Made by a program: the position numbers and the translations under genes
Shown: positions 62,694 to 64,000 of the stretch, one piece after another
How positions within the stretch are numbered: the first letter of the stretch is position 1
How the letters are laid out: each line of letters begins with the position of its first letter
The notes under the pieces: model-generated
What the model was told of the DNA's origin: nothing
Seen by the model: the letters and a program-made list of their open reading frames with translations, nothing else
Databases searched by the model: none
From: Flavobacteriales bacterium 33_180_T64
GTDB taxonomy: Bacteria > Bacteroidota > Bacteroidia > Flavobacteriales > Flavobacteriaceae
NCBI GenBank assembly: GCA_002162685.1
Contig: MAAQ01000005.1
Span: forward strand, 102,018-166,017
Direction of reading: 5' to 3'
DNA length: 64,000 nt

Positions 62694-63848
62694 ATGACTA
62701 AACTACCATACATACAGCTAAAAAAATTTCTTCATAGGAAACAGCATTCAATAGGTATTAGTTTTGACTTTAACTCCAAACTTATAGCAACAGTTAAAAA
62801 GCTACCAAATGTACTATGGAGTGTGAAACATAGAATTTGGTATGTAAATGATACTATTGAAAACTTAAAATTAATCTATATCTATTTTGAAGATAAAGCA
62901 ATCATTAATGATTCAAAATACTTAAAAGACAAACATACACCAAGAACGCTTACAGATTCTCAAAAAACATTACTCAATAATTTTTTTAAATATTTAAGAG
63001 GCAAGCGTTATAGTAAAAGTACTTTAGATTGCTATGTCACTTATATTGCCGATTTTATTGACTATCATACAGCTATACCTATTGAAAATTTAACCAATAG
63101 AGATGTAGAATTATATATAGAAACCATTTATATAAAGCGCAAGTATAGCATAAGCACACAACGACAATTTATTAGCGCATTAAAACTATTTATTGTTTTT
63201 GAACCCTCAACACAAATTGACGGTTTAGAATTGGTAAGACCTTACAGATCTAGAAAGCTTCCTATAGTGCTGTCACAAGAAGAAATTATTACTTTGATTA
63301 CAAGGGCAAAAAACTTAAAACATCGTGTTATTATTGCTTTATTATATTCGGCAGGATTACGAATAAGCGAGCTAATAAATTTAAAAATTAAAAACATTAA
63401 TATAAACAGGCGACAAATTTTAATAAAAAATAGTAAAGGCAGAAAAGACAGGTATGTATCACTTGCAGAGAGTATTTTACCGCTTTTACAAAATTACTTA
63501 ATGACTTACCGACCCGATCTTTATATTGTAGAAGGAAAACCGAGTGTACAGTATACATCGAGTAGTGTTCGCAAATTTTTAAAGAAGTACGCTTTTCAGG
63601 GACAGATTACAACGCGAGTAACACCACATATTTTGCGACACAGTTACGCAACACATTTAATCGAAAACGGAGTTGGATTACGACACATACAAGAACTTTT
63701 AGGTCATAGCAAACCAGAAACAACAATGATATACACACATGTAGCTAGAAAAGATTTACTCGAGATAAAAAGCCCATTAGATCATGCGATAGACCAATTT
63801 AAGAAGAGCCATAATGCGGAACAAAAATTCCTCTTATCAGGAAAATAG
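62694..63848 (+). CDS. Tyrosine site-specific recombinase with extra N-terminal domain
   Basis: A 384-residue integrase/XerC-like recombinase. All catalytic residues are visible: Arg in SAGLRISELINL, Lys in NSKGRKDRYV, HILRHSYATHL (H and R), His in LLGHS and the nucleophile Tyr in TTMIYTHVARKDL. Residues about 95-175 are the SAM-like core-binding domain (RYSKSTLDCYVTYIADF). The first 70 residues are an extra domain (LPNVLWSVKHRIWYV) seen in many chromosomal Bacteroidota integrases. No att repeats or mobile genes are seen beside it; bases 63849-64000 contain no gene I can support. Confidence 0.88.
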   Translation: MTKLPYIQLKKFLHRKQHSIGISFDFNSKLIATVKKLPNVLWSVKHRIWYVNDTIENLKLIYIYFEDKAIINDSKYLKDKHTPRTLTDSQKTLLNNFFKYLRGKRYSKSTLDCYVTYIADFIDYHTAIPIENLTNRDVELYIETIYIKRKYSISTQRQFISALKLFIVFEPSTQIDGLELVRPYRSRKLPIVLSQEEIITLITRAKNLKHRVIIALLYSAGLRISELINLKIKNININRRQILIKNSKGRKDRYVSLAESILPLLQNYLMTYRPDLYIVEGKPSVQYTSSSVRKFLKKYAFQGQITTRVTPHILRHSYATHLIENGVGLRHIQELLGHSKPETTMIYTHVARKDLLEIKSPLDHAIDQFKKSHNAEQKFLLSGK

Positions 63849-64000
63849 ATCTAGATAATGAGTATATTTATCCACATATAACCAGTTAGCAACAATAGTG
63901 CATTAACGAAATTATAGCTTCTACTCTATCTTCCTGAATATAATGCTAAGTTATCGGATTTTTTAAAACGTTTTGATCTTATCCTTTTTTGGAGAACTAA

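Overview
The window is chromosomal DNA of a low-GC member of the Bacteroidota, almost certainly a marine Flavobacteriaceae (Winogradskyella/Psychroserpens-like; genus not resolved). Evidence: a fused lpxC-fabZ gene, a PorX regulator and a type IX secretion (T9SS) cargo, a fused hisB, little Shine-Dalgarno sequence, and several TAnnTTTG -7 promoter boxes (the Bacteroidota consensus).

Left part (1-24.7 kb), housekeeping: the 5' part of a tamB-like gene, divergent from tsaD; a TfoX-like protein; a divergent TruA; then, on the minus strand, a complete his operon in the order hisG-D-C-B-H-A-F-IE. The his operon is preceded by a 17-codon leader peptide with five His codons and an attenuator-type terminator. 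Next come an SPFH protein, a VWA membrane protein and fabG, then sucD and the lipid A operon (HD hydrolase, lpxD, lpxC-fabZ, lpxA, efp, second lpxD-like, SnoaL-like). porX reads divergently from this operon.

Middle (24.8-37.7 kb), accessory: between tsaE and alanine dehydrogenase sits a 4.9 kb island with four divergent paralogues of an unrecognised membrane protein family (shared motif W-[FY]-[FL]-T-[CS]-[KR]-x-W-W). It also holds a secreted micro-ORF overlapping one of them, a lipoprotein, a 56-residue membrane protein and a small HTH protein. Then comes a 1924-residue pectate-lyase-like T9SS cargo with about 19 Ig-like repeats, part of which is a nearly perfect 429-bp tandem array.

Right part (38-60.2 kb), surface polysaccharide locus: flippase, Wzy-like polymerase, one GT2 and four GT4 glycosyltransferases, a further GT-like protein, two tandem asparagine-synthase-type amidotransferases, a PglC-type initiating transferase, an ATP-grasp ligase, a GNAT-like protein on the opposite strand, a PglE-like aminotransferase, a PglF-like dehydratase, Wza-like lipoprotein and Wzc-like kinase. 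The likely product is an amino-sugar-containing capsule or exopolysaccharide whose carboxyls may be amidated. The window ends with proline dehydrogenase, aroB and a tyrosine recombinase.

No rRNA, tRNA, CRISPR array or insertion sequence was recognised. The most notable signals are the his attenuator, the start-less tamB, the four-paralogue membrane-protein island with its overlapping micro-ORF, and the alternating single-cysteine repeats of the giant lyase.
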